Shown here: piece by piece, positions 1 through 11,707 of the stretch
Numbering within the stretch: position 1 is the stretch's first letter
How the letters are laid out: the number at the start of each line of letters is the position of its first letter
Source: Osedax fenrisi
Taxonomy: Eukaryota; Annelida; Polychaeta; Sabellida; Siboglinidae
DNA length: 64,000 nt
Direction of reading: 5' to 3'
Assembly: GCA_964019155.1 (NCBI GenBank)
Contig: OZ025245.1
Coordinates: 6,635,223-6,699,222, forward strand
The notes under the pieces: generated by a model
The model's database searches: none
What the model saw: the letters and a program-made list of their open reading frames with translations, nothing else
Told to the model about the DNA's origin: nothing
Program-made: the position numbers and the translations under genes

Positions 1-8
1 CTATAAAT

Positions 9-486
9 ACTGGAAAGATGGAATTCATCAGTATAAATCAAGGAAAAAATTAAGTTATCAAAAACCTAAACGGTAATAATATTAAAGAAGTTTCTGATTT
101 TAAGTATCTTGGAAGCTACATTCAGTCAACAGAAAAATATATCAATATCAGATTAGTTAACATCTGAGAAGTCTTAAATGAGATAAAATCATATTTAGAT
201 CAAGACTACATGATAAAATGAAAAGAAACTTTTTAAGATTAAGTGTGAGTCGATTATGTTAGCTGGAATCTAACAAAAGAGATTGAAAAATACTTAAAAT
301 AATACAAGAAATCACACTCGAATGCTACGTGCTATTTTTCTGGGCACTGTTGGAAAAAAGGACGATATCGCAGGACCAACTTATGGATGGTACACTATGT
401 GATGTATACGATATAAAAAAGTCGATGAAATATAGAGATGGTTAGAGGAAGATAGTCTAAAACTGCCGGACAAGTTCTACATGTAG
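9..486 (+). pseudogene. RTE-like non-LTR retrotransposon, RT C-terminal relic
   Basis: Forward translation from base 9 gives, with several in-frame stops, the thumb and C-terminal part of an RTE-type reverse transcriptase. Visible are K-M-E-F-I-S near the start, then VSDFKYLGSYIQSTEK (about positions 90-135), a motif typical of RTE-like LINEs downstream of the YADD box. In other frames MLAGI and TRMLRAIFLGT (about 310-350) correspond to the region after the palm, and a WLEEDS piece lies near 440-460. Stops (for example tga and taa between 160 and 245) and frame changes make it non-functional. The catalytic palm would lie upstream, outside the window. Family assignment rests on motif recall without a search; that it is a dead LINE fragment is well supported. 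Confidence 0.75.
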
Positions 487-490
487 GGTA

Positions 491-1417
491 AGGTATATCA
501 CTAATAATCTCAAGTATTATATATATATATATCTTTTATAGTGTATTTTAATAATATATGCAATTATTTATATTATATTAATTTGATTAAAAATTAATGT
601 TCATAGATATTAAATGATCATATTATTTATATATATATATATATATTAATTTAATATTTCATATATATTTACGATATTTTAGTTGTAATCTATGATACAA
701 CATAATACATTATCATTCATTATTATAAATCATTACATACATAATCAATTATGTATTCCTTATAAATTATAATTTATAATTAAACGTTCTAAAATGTTAG
801 TATAATTTTACAAGCTATTGTATATTGTTAAATATTTTAAATCAAAGATTATTATTATATTATTGTTTACCTTTATTTTTATCTTTGACCTTTATGAAAA
901 TATTCAGAAATAAATACAAGGTAAATAATCTAAACTTTTAAATAACCGTATATTAAATATAAGATTTGTACATTTATCATTCTATATAGTTTATATTTAT
1001 ATATTAAATAACATGAATACAATAGTTAATGTTACATAATTAGTGATACAATAATACTCTATTTATATATTATTCGAAAATGTGCGATATTCATGGGCGA
1101 TAATTATTTAATATTATGTATATATTAATTTAAATATGATTATTAAATGTTTATATAAAATGTATTAGAATATAAATAGAGTATTGTATTCGTAACTTTC
1201 CATATTAACATCGGTTAATCTGATATATGGTACATGACTATTTATATACAAGGCAATTTCAAATTGCCAATTTGTATACATTTTCTAAAGTAAGCTTATC
1301 AGCTAAAAGCAGCTTAAGCTGCTTAGCTTTATTTAAAAATCGCAAAGCTTTTTAAATTATAAACTGATGCATAATACAATTTATATTTTAGTTTTTACAA
1401 ATGTGTATTTAAACTAA
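491..1417. other. AT-rich stretch without gene
   Basis: Almost pure A/T sequence with short (TA)n runs near 520-535 and 632-646. No coding signal on either strand. It holds two short inverted repeats: a 17-bp one near 1253-1270 (ggcaattt, one spacer base, aaattgcc) and a perfect 18-bp palindrome at 1307-1324 centred on CTTAAG. I see no associated gene. Confidence 0.7.
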
Positions 1418-1525
1418 AATTATTGTCAAAATATGTCACAAATTTAATCACTGTATGCATATTTTTCTCATTCAATGCATACTCTTTTTAATTTAATTTA
1501 ATTGATAAATCGTTAATATTTGTTG
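1418..1525 (+). repeat. Dispersed repeat copy A (pair with 5558-5660)
   Basis: About 100 bp, containing CACTGTATGCATATTTTTCTC and ACTCTTTTTAATTTAATTT, recurs in the same orientation at 5558-5660 with scattered substitutions. The similarity ends abruptly near 1525 and 5658, so this is a dispersed element fragment. Family unknown. Confidence 0.65.
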
Positions 1526-1664
1526 CATATTTTTGATCATAACTTTGATATTGATAACAATTTAAAAAAACATAAATATGAATTGCATTATATAATTTAA
1601 TAAGCTTTACAATGATATCAATTTTATAATAATAACACCAATGAAATATATAATGCTTATGTTT

Positions 1665-2263
1665 AAACATGCTCCGCACATGCAACTGATTTATATATCC
1701 CAGATTTATAAGTAATACTTATTAAGTATTAATAAATAATATATTAATATTTGTTAACGACTTCATTATTTAACCATTATATATATATAATATATAATAT
1801 AGTATCATATGTATGACTTAATATATAATCGTACAAATAATATGAAAGTTTAAATTATAAATTACTATGATATTGATTAGTAATATTATCATTAATATTT
1901 ATATACAAATTAGGTATATATAAATATGCTATAATGTATTATTACATTACTAGTTTAAATATGATATAATATTTATGTCTAAACATGCTCCTCACATACA
2001 GCTGATTTGTATATCCCAGATTTATAAGTATTAATAAAATAATATTACATAATATTAGTTTACGACTTCATTATTTAACCGTTATATATAATATATAGTA
2101 TCATATTATTTATATGTAGTACTTATAAATATATAATCATAATAATATGAAAGTTTAAATTATGAATTACTATGCCATTGATTAGTGATATTATTATTAA
2201 TATTTATATTACAATTAGTATATATAAATATGATATAATGTATTATTACATTATTAAAATAAA
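1665..2263 (+). repeat. Direct tandem duplication, 316-bp period
   Basis: AAACATGCTC begins at 1665 and again at 1981, and the following ~280 bases match through shared words such as CAGATTTATAAGTA, ACGACTTCATTATTTAACC and AATATGAAAGTTTAAATTAT. The two copies differ by many substitutions and small indels, so the duplication is old. No coding content. Confidence 0.75.
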
Positions 2264-2442
2264 TATATTTAATTATAATTATATATATTATATAATTATA
2301 GTATTACTGTAATCTTAATTTCATTTAATGTAAAACTGAAATACAAATTTCTATGTAAAAAAATAAAATATTCCATTCACAAAATATACGATTTGAACTC
2401 TATTGCTAACTGATAGGAATATTTTTGTTGTATTCATTATTA

Positions 2443-2665
2443 TAAGATATTCAAATGATACCAACTAATACAGCACTGGTGCACACACGACTGGCTGGTT
2501 ATCCAGCAGAAAATTGAACAGTATAATCTGAATACGCCTTGACCCGAACTAAGCTATAAAGATGCCACACTGCAACGAGAGCGTTGGATGAAATAACACA
2601 CTAATACTTAACCAGGTTTTTTTTGAAACACTACTCTCGTGGTATTGGTCCATTCACCTAGATTA
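2443..2665 (+). repeat. Dispersed repeat copy 1 (SINE- or MITE-like)
   Basis: A moderately GC-richer block starting at ATTATAAGATATTCAAATGA and running through TACCAACTAATACAGCACTGG, GCCTTGACCCGAAC and AACCAGGTTTTTTTT to TTCACCTAGA. The same ordered words occur at 3703-3945. No terminal inverted repeat or A-rich tail is clear, and no convincing A/B boxes were found, so SINE versus MITE is undecided. Length about 220-240 bp. Confidence 0.7.
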
Positions 2666-3702
2666 AAGTCGATATTACATCAACAAATACAGCCTGATAT
2701 CGATCTAATAGTTATCGCAAGATATTGGCTGCTTCTCATTATTTTAAAACATTTACTAGATATCTAGCGAATAAAATATTTAAAATTGTATAATACATAA
2801 TTTAGATATAAACATACATTTTATACATCATAATTAATTAGTTAAATTAATGATTATCATTCGATGGAACTAATATATATTATCCAATATAAATTACGAT
2901 ATTAATAATAAATGAATACCTCACATAGTGCATAATTTATGCTACGAATACATATTTATAAACTATATTATATCATATATCTGATAATATAATATATATA
3001 TATATATATATAATGTTATTCCCAATATATACAATTAAGCTGTTGTACTAGTGATATTTAATAAATATAATATATCTTGTGCGGATTATGTACCATAACC
3101 TTATTATTATATACTATTTTAAAATTGTAATACATTTATTTAGGTTATAATCTGAATGATCGGCACCAACTTATACTATATCTAGATTTAGTGAGGCAAT
3201 CAATTTTGAACAAACATATATTAATATATATGAGAAGAGCTAAGTAAATATCATATGATTACCCGAGGAATATCAAATATGGTCCTTGTTTATTTTTATT
3301 ACGAATACCGAAGTCAAATTTAAAATATTTTACATGTATCGTTGAATACCTTAATATTATAATAACAAAAAATGGATATATATATATATATATATATCTT
3401 ATAATATATACTAAATGTACATTTTCCATATAAGTTTATCATACACACAAATGTGTTATATATCAAAATGAGAATTTTTAATTTGACCTCATATATCGTA
3501 ATCAAAACAAAAAGGGTGCTATATTCGACATAGACCGATTACATAATACTCAAAAGTTGATATTAAATGATACTAAATCTATATATATATATATGATAAT
3601 TGCGAGCCGGTTATATATATTCATATTTTGTTTTAAATTTATTTTGTATTTATATTTGATTATTTATGAAAAATGTATTTGTATTTTTATCTAACCTATA
3701 AT
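2666..3702. other. AT-rich spacer between two dispersed repeats
   Basis: No coding signal. Contains (TA)n near 2990-3012 and 3377-3397 and short AT palindromes. Nothing else seen. Confidence 0.65.
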
Positions 3703-3945
3703 AATTATAAGATTTTCAAATGATACCAACTAATACAGCACTGGTACATCGTCTGACTACACAAGTCTGACATGGTATCCTGCCTAGTATCCAACATAAA
3801 ATTGAAGAGTGTAATCCGAATATGCCTTGACCCGAACAAAGATCTGCCCTGACTATGCAAAGAATGCGCTGGATGAAATAACCTCTCAGCTATATCTTAA
3901 CCAGGTTTTTTTTAAACGCTAATTGTATTGGTCAATTCACCTAGA
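3703..3945 (+). repeat. Dispersed repeat copy 2 (SINE- or MITE-like)
   Basis: Second copy of the block at 2443-2665, in the same orientation and diverged by substitutions and a ~20-bp insertion after the AGCACTGGTAC word. Shared landmarks are ATACCAACTAATACAGCACTGG-type sequence near 3721, CCTTGACCCGAAC near 3825, GCTGGATGAAATAAC near 3870 and AACCAGGTTTTTTTT near 3900. Confidence 0.7.
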
Positions 3946-5557
3946 ACATATACTTATAAAAACTAACATGTTATAATTATTTTAATATATGTTAACAATA
4001 ATATGCTATATTGCCAATTAAAGCATAATATGCATGAAAATAGATTATCCATATTAATATAATATGGTATAAATAAATATATCTATTCATAAAATGTTGA
4101 AATAATACTTATTTATACCAAAATAATTTGTTTTAATCAAAAAACGAAATATAAAATGAACTGTGATGGCATAGTAGTATCCCAAATGTAAATTCTAGGA
4201 TATTTTAAATTTAAAAAATATTTTATTCAATTTTTATTTTATATTATATATAGTTAAATAATTGATAATTATTTCGTAACTTTTGGATTCTATTTAAGTT
4301 ATAATCAAACATTTAGAATTACAAAGGATAATAAAAATCGTAATATGTAGATAGGTTTAGTAATTTGAAATATAAATGACGTATAATAATCAAAATAAAT
4401 GAGGCTGTGAATTGTTCATTTTAATATAATAAATTTAATGTGAATCCAAGTATATAAATGTTATTTCTATATTATATATATATATATTCACTATATATAT
4501 ATATATATATACTACATATATATTCACTTAACATAATATTAATAAGAATAACATAATATATGTACATAATGTTATTAATTAATCAAATTACTAAGTATGA
4601 TAAAACTTGAAAATATCGTAATTTGTATGACTTAAATATATAGGTGTATATTTAACTGCCCGATATGCGTATTGCTTGCGATATATATTTCAATTAAAAT
4701 TAGTAACTATGAGCTATATTTAGATGGGAGTGACATATCATATATAATATTGTAAATTACTAGAGATAAAGATGTATATCATATTTACTGCTGGAAATAT
4801 AATTTGATAACATTATATAGAATGATCAATTATATTTGTAAATAGTAATAATATACGTGCTTATATTAAATATAATATATAATCACTGAATAATGATATG
4901 GGATTATAATAATGAAATATTATTTATAGAATATAATAATAAAACTTAATATTAAAATTAATTTATGTGTTAAAAATATTAAAATCCTTTGATGTGTTTA
5001 TAAATTAATTATAATTCTATTTACATAATTATAATTTTTTTATATATTTATATATATAGTGTATATTATAAACTCATGTGTATTATAAATTTTATATAAT
5101 TAAACATTTTATATAAATATTATAATATAACTTTATATTGTAATCATTTATTATTTAATATAAGAATTTTTACTATAATATTGTATATATGCAAACATTA
5201 CTTATAACAGAGTTGTACAGTTTTGTACAAAGTATTCTTCTCAAAGTAATTATCCATATCCATATGACATTGTTTAAAGTAGATTAAATCTTTAGTTATA
5301 TGTGAACTATACAATAAATTAGTGCATAAGCAATGCCATAAGACATTTAATCACAATTTATGGTAAGTAAGCTATATAATTTAAAGTAAACTTTGATATT
5401 TTCCAAGAACACAACAATTTTAAAATAGCACTTTTAAACTCATATTATGAATAAACTATACATTTTTGTAATTTTTTAACTCGACACGTATTATTAATTA
5501 AATAATATTAAATATATTATGATAAATCTATTTTCATGCATATTATGCTTTAAATAA
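3946..5557. other. AT-rich stretch without gene
   Basis: No gene or transposon ends recognised. Includes (TA)n near 4472-4510, where a TATATTCACT word is repeated twice, and another AT-rich run near 5037-5060. Confidence 0.6.
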
Positions 5558-5660
5558 AAAATATTGTCAAAATAAGTAATACATTTAATTCACTGTATGC
5601 ACATTTTTCTCATGCAATACACACTCTTTTTAATTTAATTTATAAATTGTTAATATCCAA
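5558..5660 (+). repeat. Dispersed repeat copy B (pair with 1418-1525)
   Basis: Same orientation as the copy near 1418. Landmarks are TCACTGTATGCACATTTTTC and ACTCTTTTTAATTTAATTT. After 5660 the sequence becomes GC-richer (AAGCCCCGCAACTCGGG) and unrelated. Confidence 0.65.
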
Positions 5661-5846
5661 GCCCCGCAACTCGGGCTATTTTGTGTAATGTCGACCACGT
5701 GGTAACAAATGTAAACAGCAGCCATTGAGGATTGTAGATTTGAATTTATTTGAATTTTTATAATTATTATATTCGTATTTATTATTTAACCTACTCTATA
5801 CATATTATAACTAAATAATGCCTAACCACGGAGTAATATGCGCTGT

Positions 5847-6295
5847 CCCAGCAAACAGTAAGAGCAGCATATGCTAGAGCCTCAAATGTTTACATTGTGC
5901 TATTATGCTGCTATTAAATGTCTATTATGCTGCTATTATGCTGCTATTAATTTGTAAGGATATTATGCTGCTGTTATGCTGCTATTATGCTGCTATTATG
6001 CTAATATTATGCTGCTATTATGCTAATATTATGCTGCTATTAATTTTAAATGTATATTATGCTGCTGTTATGCTGATATTATTATAATAGCAGCATAATA
6101 TACATTTAAAATTAATAGCAGCATAATATTAGCATAATAGCAGCATAACAGCAGCATAATATCCTTACAAATTAATAGCAGCATAATATTATGCTATATA
6201 GACATTTAATAGCAGCATAATAGCACAATGTAAACATGTGAGGCTCTACCATATGCTGTTATGCTGTTCTTATGCTGTTCTTACTGTTTGCTGGG
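5847..6295. mobile_element. Foldback / long-inverted-repeat element with CCCAGCAAACAG ends
   Basis: The left end reads CCCAGCAAACAGTAAGA and the right end is its reverse complement (CTTACTGTTTGCTGGG). The two arms, each about 220 bp, match almost end to end, meeting near 6080 with only a few bases of loop. The arms are built from an ~11-bp word, TATTATGCTGC, in many variant copies. The right arm carries extra copies of an AGAACAGCAT-type word near its end. No transposase is encoded. It resembles a Foldback-type or MITE-like non-autonomous element. Flanks give no unambiguous target duplication. The same CCCAGCAAACAG terminus occurs at 45611. Confidence 0.8.
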
Positions 6296-6332
6296 GTATT
6301 TGGTGGATATTGAATCTGGCCGCCTAATAATT

Positions 6333-6385
6333 TTCATATTTTATGGGGCGTGTCTAACTTCTCAAAGATAATTAAATATTCAAAT
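6333..6385 (-). repeat. Dispersed short repeat, inverted copy of 44077-44124
   Basis: About 48 bp whose reverse complement contains GAATATTTAATTATCTTTGA and GAAGTTAG, followed by a CACGCCC word, matching 44077-44124 on the plus strand with one or two mismatches. Probably the remnant end of an unknown element. Confidence 0.55.
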
Positions 6386-6424
6386 ATTATAATATTAAAA
6401 CATGTAAATAAATTACTATAAGTA

Positions 6425-6537
6425 CATAAGGTACTATTACGTTTCACCATAAGGTACTATTACGTTCTACCATAATGTATTATTACGTTCTACCATAAGG
6501 TACTATTACGTTCTACCATAAGGTACTATTACCATAA
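6425..6537 (+). repeat. 23-bp tandem repeat, five copies
   Basis: Unit CATAAGGTACTATTACGTTC plus TAC, with GGTACTATTAC words at 6430, 6453, 6499 and 6522 and one variant at 6476. The period is exactly 23 bp. The last copy is truncated. Confidence 0.85.
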
Positions 6538-6794
6538 TATACCATTCGTAAGATGGTATACACGATTTGAAATCACTATTGATAACCGATATGAATATTG
6601 TTATCGTATTCATAATATATTTTATATTTTCTTATAATGTAAAACCACAAATTATTACTTTTTAGGAAAATATAAAATATATACAAGTTTAATGTATACA
6701 TATTATTATAAAATTCATGCGCAATTTTAAATTAAAATTATATTTTTTTCACTATTATGCATTACATATTATGTTAATTATAAATATTTTAGAA

Positions 6795-7343
6795 ATGGAT
6801 GATTCTTCAACTTTACAAGAATCTAGTAGGCGAAGAGATATCAAGATTTAAAGAGCAGCATAACAATTTGGAAAGAAATTGTTAGTAAATATTATTTTTT
6901 CTATATATTAACATATTTTTTTAATACATTTATTTAATATAATAATTCAATTATTATTCACAGATTATTAGACTTGTGTACGCCTTCTACATCTTCCATA
7001 TTTGCTTAAAGACAAATTTCCAATATGTTATGTAAATAATAACTTAGAATTAAATGCCCCCTATATCGTTGTACGAAATTGTAATGAGTTTGATATTGTA
7101 TTTTCTGATATTATATATAGAATGCCATCATTGATAAATGCACATCTTATGTTATTGTGTATATATTATTCATTCAATATTTCTTTTCCTAAAGAAAATA
7201 ATAATATGCTAACCTTTATTCAAAAAATTCTAATGGATCATCAAGATTCGGTAAAAAAGAATTTAAATGTCGTTAAATTATATACTAAATTATATTTTAA
7301 TAAAATATATAAAAACATCATTTATATTTTATTTTATTTGTAA
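6795..7343 (+). CDS. Unrecognised small ORF, possibly a spliced gene remnant
   Basis: An open frame from 6972 to the taa at 7341-7343 encodes about 123 residues without an early Met. It has better-mixed amino-acid use than its surroundings, including APYIVVRNCNEFDIVF and a helical segment rich in I/L/Y followed by a charged stretch (residues 60-100). Upstream, an ATG at 6795 opens a short frame (MDDSSTLQESSRRRDIKI, then taa). A plausible small intron lies between a donor-like GTAAAT near 6879 and an acceptor TTCACAG ending at 6963. However, a tag at 6969 in the downstream frame breaks a simple join. I do not recognise the family. It could be an exon of a transposon-borne protein or a pseudogene. 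The coordinates span both candidate exons. Confidence 0.35.
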
Positions 7344-8460
7344 ATTTATCATTATTTTATATACTAATCTATAATACAATTTAGTTTAGTACATATATAC
7401 ACTATTATTTGTAAATTTATCATTATTTTATATACTAATTGCTTCACAATCATAATACAATTTAGTTTAGTACATGTATACACTGTTACAGTCTTGTATA
7501 CTATTCTTACATGTATTCATTTGTGCTTCTTCCAGCCCAGAATCCGGTTTGTTCTTTTGACATAAATCTTTAGAATCCGGTTGCAATCTTCTCAAAATAA
7601 CTTTTTAGAATTATTTTACTCGTATGATATGTGAGACTTTTTATTCTATAATACAATTTAGTTTAGTACATGTATACACTGATATTTGTAAATTTATCAT
7701 TATTTTATAATCTAATTGCTTCACAATCATAATACAATTTAGTTTATGTACATGTATACACTGTTATTTGTAAATTTATCATTATTTTATATACTAATTG
7801 CTTGATAATACAATTTAGTTTAGTACATTTATACACTGTTATTTGTAAATTTATCATTATTTTATATACTAATTGCTTGATAATACAATATAGTTTAGTA
7901 CCTTTATACACTGTTATTTGTAAATTTATCATTATTTTATATACTAATTGCTTGATAATACAATTTAGTTTATGTACATGTATACACTGTTAATTGTAAA
8001 TTTATCATTATTTTATATACTAATTGCTTGATAATACAATTTAGTTTAGTACCTTTATACACTGTTATTTGTAAATTTATCATTATTTTATATACTAATT
8101 GCTTGATAATACAATATAGTTTAGTACCTTTATACACTGTTATTTGTAAATTTATCATTATTTTATATACTAATTGCTTGATAATACAATATAGTTTAGT
8201 ACCTTTATACACTGTTATTTGTAAATTTATCATTATTTTATATACTAATTGCTTCATAATCATAATACAATTTAGTTCAGTACATTTATACACTGTTATT
8301 TGTTAATTTATCATTATTTTATATACTAATTGCTTCATAATCATAATACAATTTAGTTTAGTACATGTATACACTGTTATTTGTTAATTTATCATTATTT
8401 TATATACTAATCTATAATACAATTTAGTTTACTACATGTACACTGTTATTATAATATTTA
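7336..8460 (+). repeat. ~75-bp minisatellite, about 13 copies
   Basis: GTAAATTTATCATTATTTTA-type words recur at 7340, 7411, 7688, 7770, 7845, 7920, 7996, 8071, 8146, 8221, 8302 and 8383. Spacing is 75 bp in the core (7770-8221), 71-82 bp at the edges, with a longer type carrying an extra CATAAT. A non-repeat block at about 7485-7640 (containing CCAGCCCAGAATCCGG) interrupts the array. Open frames on both strands here are repeat artefacts with a 25-residue period. Confidence 0.9.
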
Positions 8461-8611
8461 TCTTACATATAAATGTCTACAATATAATTAAGATTTATAA
8501 ATATATTATTACAAGCAAATTATAATTTTATATATATATGATAAATTATATGTAATAAAATGAATTAAATATCTAAAAATAGCTTAAAACAGGGTAAGCT
8601 AATATAGGAAA

Positions 8612-9050
8612 CATACAAAATAATTTGACCAACATTATTTAAATGTTGTTCATTTGACCTATTTAAAAATAAATAAGTTGACCAACTTTATTTAAATGTT
8701 GTTCATTTGACCTATTTTAAAATAAATAATTTGACCAACTTTATTTAAATGTTGTTCATTTGACCTGTTTTAAAATAAATAATTTGACCAACTTTATTTA
8801 AATGTTGTTCATTTGACCTGTTTTAAAATAAATAATATGACCAACTTTATTTAAATGTTGTTCATTTGACCTGTTTTAAAATAAATAATTTGACCAACTT
8901 TATTTAAATGTTGTTCATTTGACCTGTTTTAAAATAAATAATATGACCAACTTTATTTAAATGTTGTTCATTTGACCCATTTAAAAATAAATAATTTGAC
9001 CCACTTTATTTAAATGTTGTTCATTTGACCTATTTTGTATAGAATAAATG
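8612..9050 (+). repeat. 53-bp minisatellite, about eight copies
   Basis: CATTTGACC words at 8651, 8704, 8757, 8810, 8863, 8916, 8969 and 9022 give an exact 53-bp period. Each unit pairs TTGACCAAC with GTTGTTCA as an imperfect inverted repeat. Downstream (9051-9160) the TTGAC theme continues in degenerate form, including GTGGGTCA at about 9049 against TGACCCAC at about 9100. The 634-bp satellite begins directly after. Confidence 0.9.
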
Positions 9051-11707
9051 TGGGTCATTTGACTTATATTTTATAAATATCAGTCAAACTTTACACTATA
9101 CTTTTGACCCACATTATAGGCATAATGTTAGTCAGTTGACCAAGTTATTTTTATGAGTGTACATTAAATACATATTATCTTATATAAGCATATGAATACA
9201 TGAAATATTTGGAATGTGACACTTATACTGTTGATTTGTGGCACTGGATTGATATGGCTCCCTTAATAAATATGTCCGTATATAGTTGGCAGGAATGTTA
9301 CAACATTGTATGTCTCACTATAGATTGGCAGATTTGTTATTGTTGATGTTCCATTAACTGTGCGCCTACGGGTATGCCTAGTCCTCATGTCTACGTATCA
9401 TTTGTCACCACTTCTATTATTCCAGGATTCGATACAACATATTTGCTAATTAAGTTTAGTATACTTTTTTTTGTTTAATTTTTTTTTCAAATTCATTTTA
9501 ATCTTTTATAAAAAATATATTTGTTCTTAATTATATATTTTTTTATCATATGTGTACTCTGGGGTACCCCTTTTTATTTAAGTTTTATTTAAGTTTTATT
9601 TATTTTATTTTAATAAATTATCCAATATATAAATAATTACGGTATTAATAATTTATTAATAATTTGTATAGTATATAAGTTATTATATTTAAAAACAGAA
9701 TTACAATTTTAGTATTTATAAAAAAATTATTTATTTATAATTTTTATTCTTAACCTTTATTTTTTATTTTACTTTCAAAATTTATTATACATACATTAAA
9801 TACATATTATCTTATATAAGCATATGAATACATGAAATATTTGGAATGTGACACTTATACTGTTGATTTGTGGCACTGGATTGATATGGCTCCCTTAATA
9901 AATATGTCCGTATATAGTTGGCAGGAATGTTACAACATTGTATGTCTCACTATAGATTGGCAGATTTGTTATTGTTGATGTTCCATTAACTGTGCGCCTA
10001 CGGGTATGCCTAGTCCTCATGTCTACGTATCATTTGTCACCACTTCTATTATTCCAGGATTCGATACAACATATTTGCTAATTAAGTTTAGTAGATGTAT
10101 ACTTTTTTTTTGTTTAATTTTTTTTTTAAATTAATTTTAATCTTTTATAAAAAATATATTTGTTCTTAATTATATATTTTTTATCATATGTGTACTCTGG
10201 GGTACCCCTTTTTATTTAAGTTTTATTTAAGTTTTATTTATTTTATTTTAATAAATTATCCAATATATATAAATAATTACGGTATTAATAATTTATTAAT
10301 AATTTGTATAGTATATAAGTTATTATATTTAAAAACAGAATTACAATTTTAGTATTTATAAAAAAATTATTTATTTATAATTTTTATTCTTAACCTTTAT
10401 TTTTTATTTTACTTTCAAAATTTATTATACATACATTAAATACATATTATCTTATATAAGCATATGAATACATGAAATATTTGGAATGTGACACTTATAC
10501 TATTGATTTGTGGCACTGGATTGATATGGCTCCCTTAATAAATATGTCCGTATATAGTTGGCAGGAATGTTACAACATTGTATGTCTCACTATAGATTGG
10601 CAGATTTGTTATTGTTGATGTTCCATTAACTGTGCGCCTACGGGTATGCCTAGTCCTCATGTCTACGTATCATTTGTCACCACTTCTATTATTCCAGGAT
10701 TCAATACAACATATTTTCTAATTAAGTTTAGTAGATGTATACTTTTTTTTTGTTTAATTTTTTTTTCAAATTAATTTTAATCTTTTATAAAAAATATATT
10801 TGTTCTTAATTATATATTTTTTTTATCATATGTGTACTCTGGGGTACCCCTTTTTATTTAAGTTTTATTTAAGTTTTATTTATTTTATTTTAATAAATTA
10901 TCCAATATATATAAATAATTACGGTATTAATAATTTATTAATAATTTTTATAGTATATAAGTTATTATATTTAAAAACAGAATTACAATTTTAGTATTTA
11001 TAAAAAAATTATTTATTTATAATTTTTATTCTTAACCTTTATTTTTTATTTTACTTTCAAAATTTATTATACATACATTAAATACATATTATCTTATATA
11101 AGCATATGAATACATGAAATATTTGGAATGTGACACTTATACTGTTGATTTGTGGCACTGGATTGATATGGCTCCCTTAATAAATATGTCCGTATATAGT
11201 TGGCAGGAATGTTACAACATTGTATGTCTCACTATAGATTGGCAGATTTGTTATTGTTGATGTTCCATTAACTGTGCGCCTACGGGTATGCCTAGTCCTC
11301 ATGTCTACGTATCATTTGTCACCACTTCTATTATTCCAGGATTCGATACAACATATTTGCTAATTAAGTTTAGTATACTTTTTTTTTGTTTAATTTTTTT
11401 TTCAAATTAATTTTAATCTTTTATAAAAAATATATTTGTTCTTAATTATATATTTTTTTATCATATGTGTACTCTGGGGTACCCCTTTTTATTTAATTTT
11501 TATTTAAGTTTTATTTATTTTATTTTAATAAATTATCCATTATATAAATAATTACGGTATTAATAATTTATTAATAATTTGTATAGTATATAAGTTATTA
11601 TATTTAAAAACAGAATTACAATTTTAGTATTTATAAAAAAATTATTTATTTATAATTTTTATTCTTAACCTTTATTTTTTATTTTACTTTCAAAATTTAT
11701 TATACAT

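Noticed and set aside
5905..6087. 60-codon frame in the foldback element
   Set aside because: Low-complexity product of the TATTATGCTGC repeat; no independent support.
7744..8306. Open frames on both strands with 25-residue repeats
   Set aside because: Produced by the 75-bp minisatellite, whose period is a multiple of three.
7336..9050. CRISPR-like array
   Set aside because: Repeats are contiguous without unique spacers, the genome is eukaryotic, and no cas genes are present.
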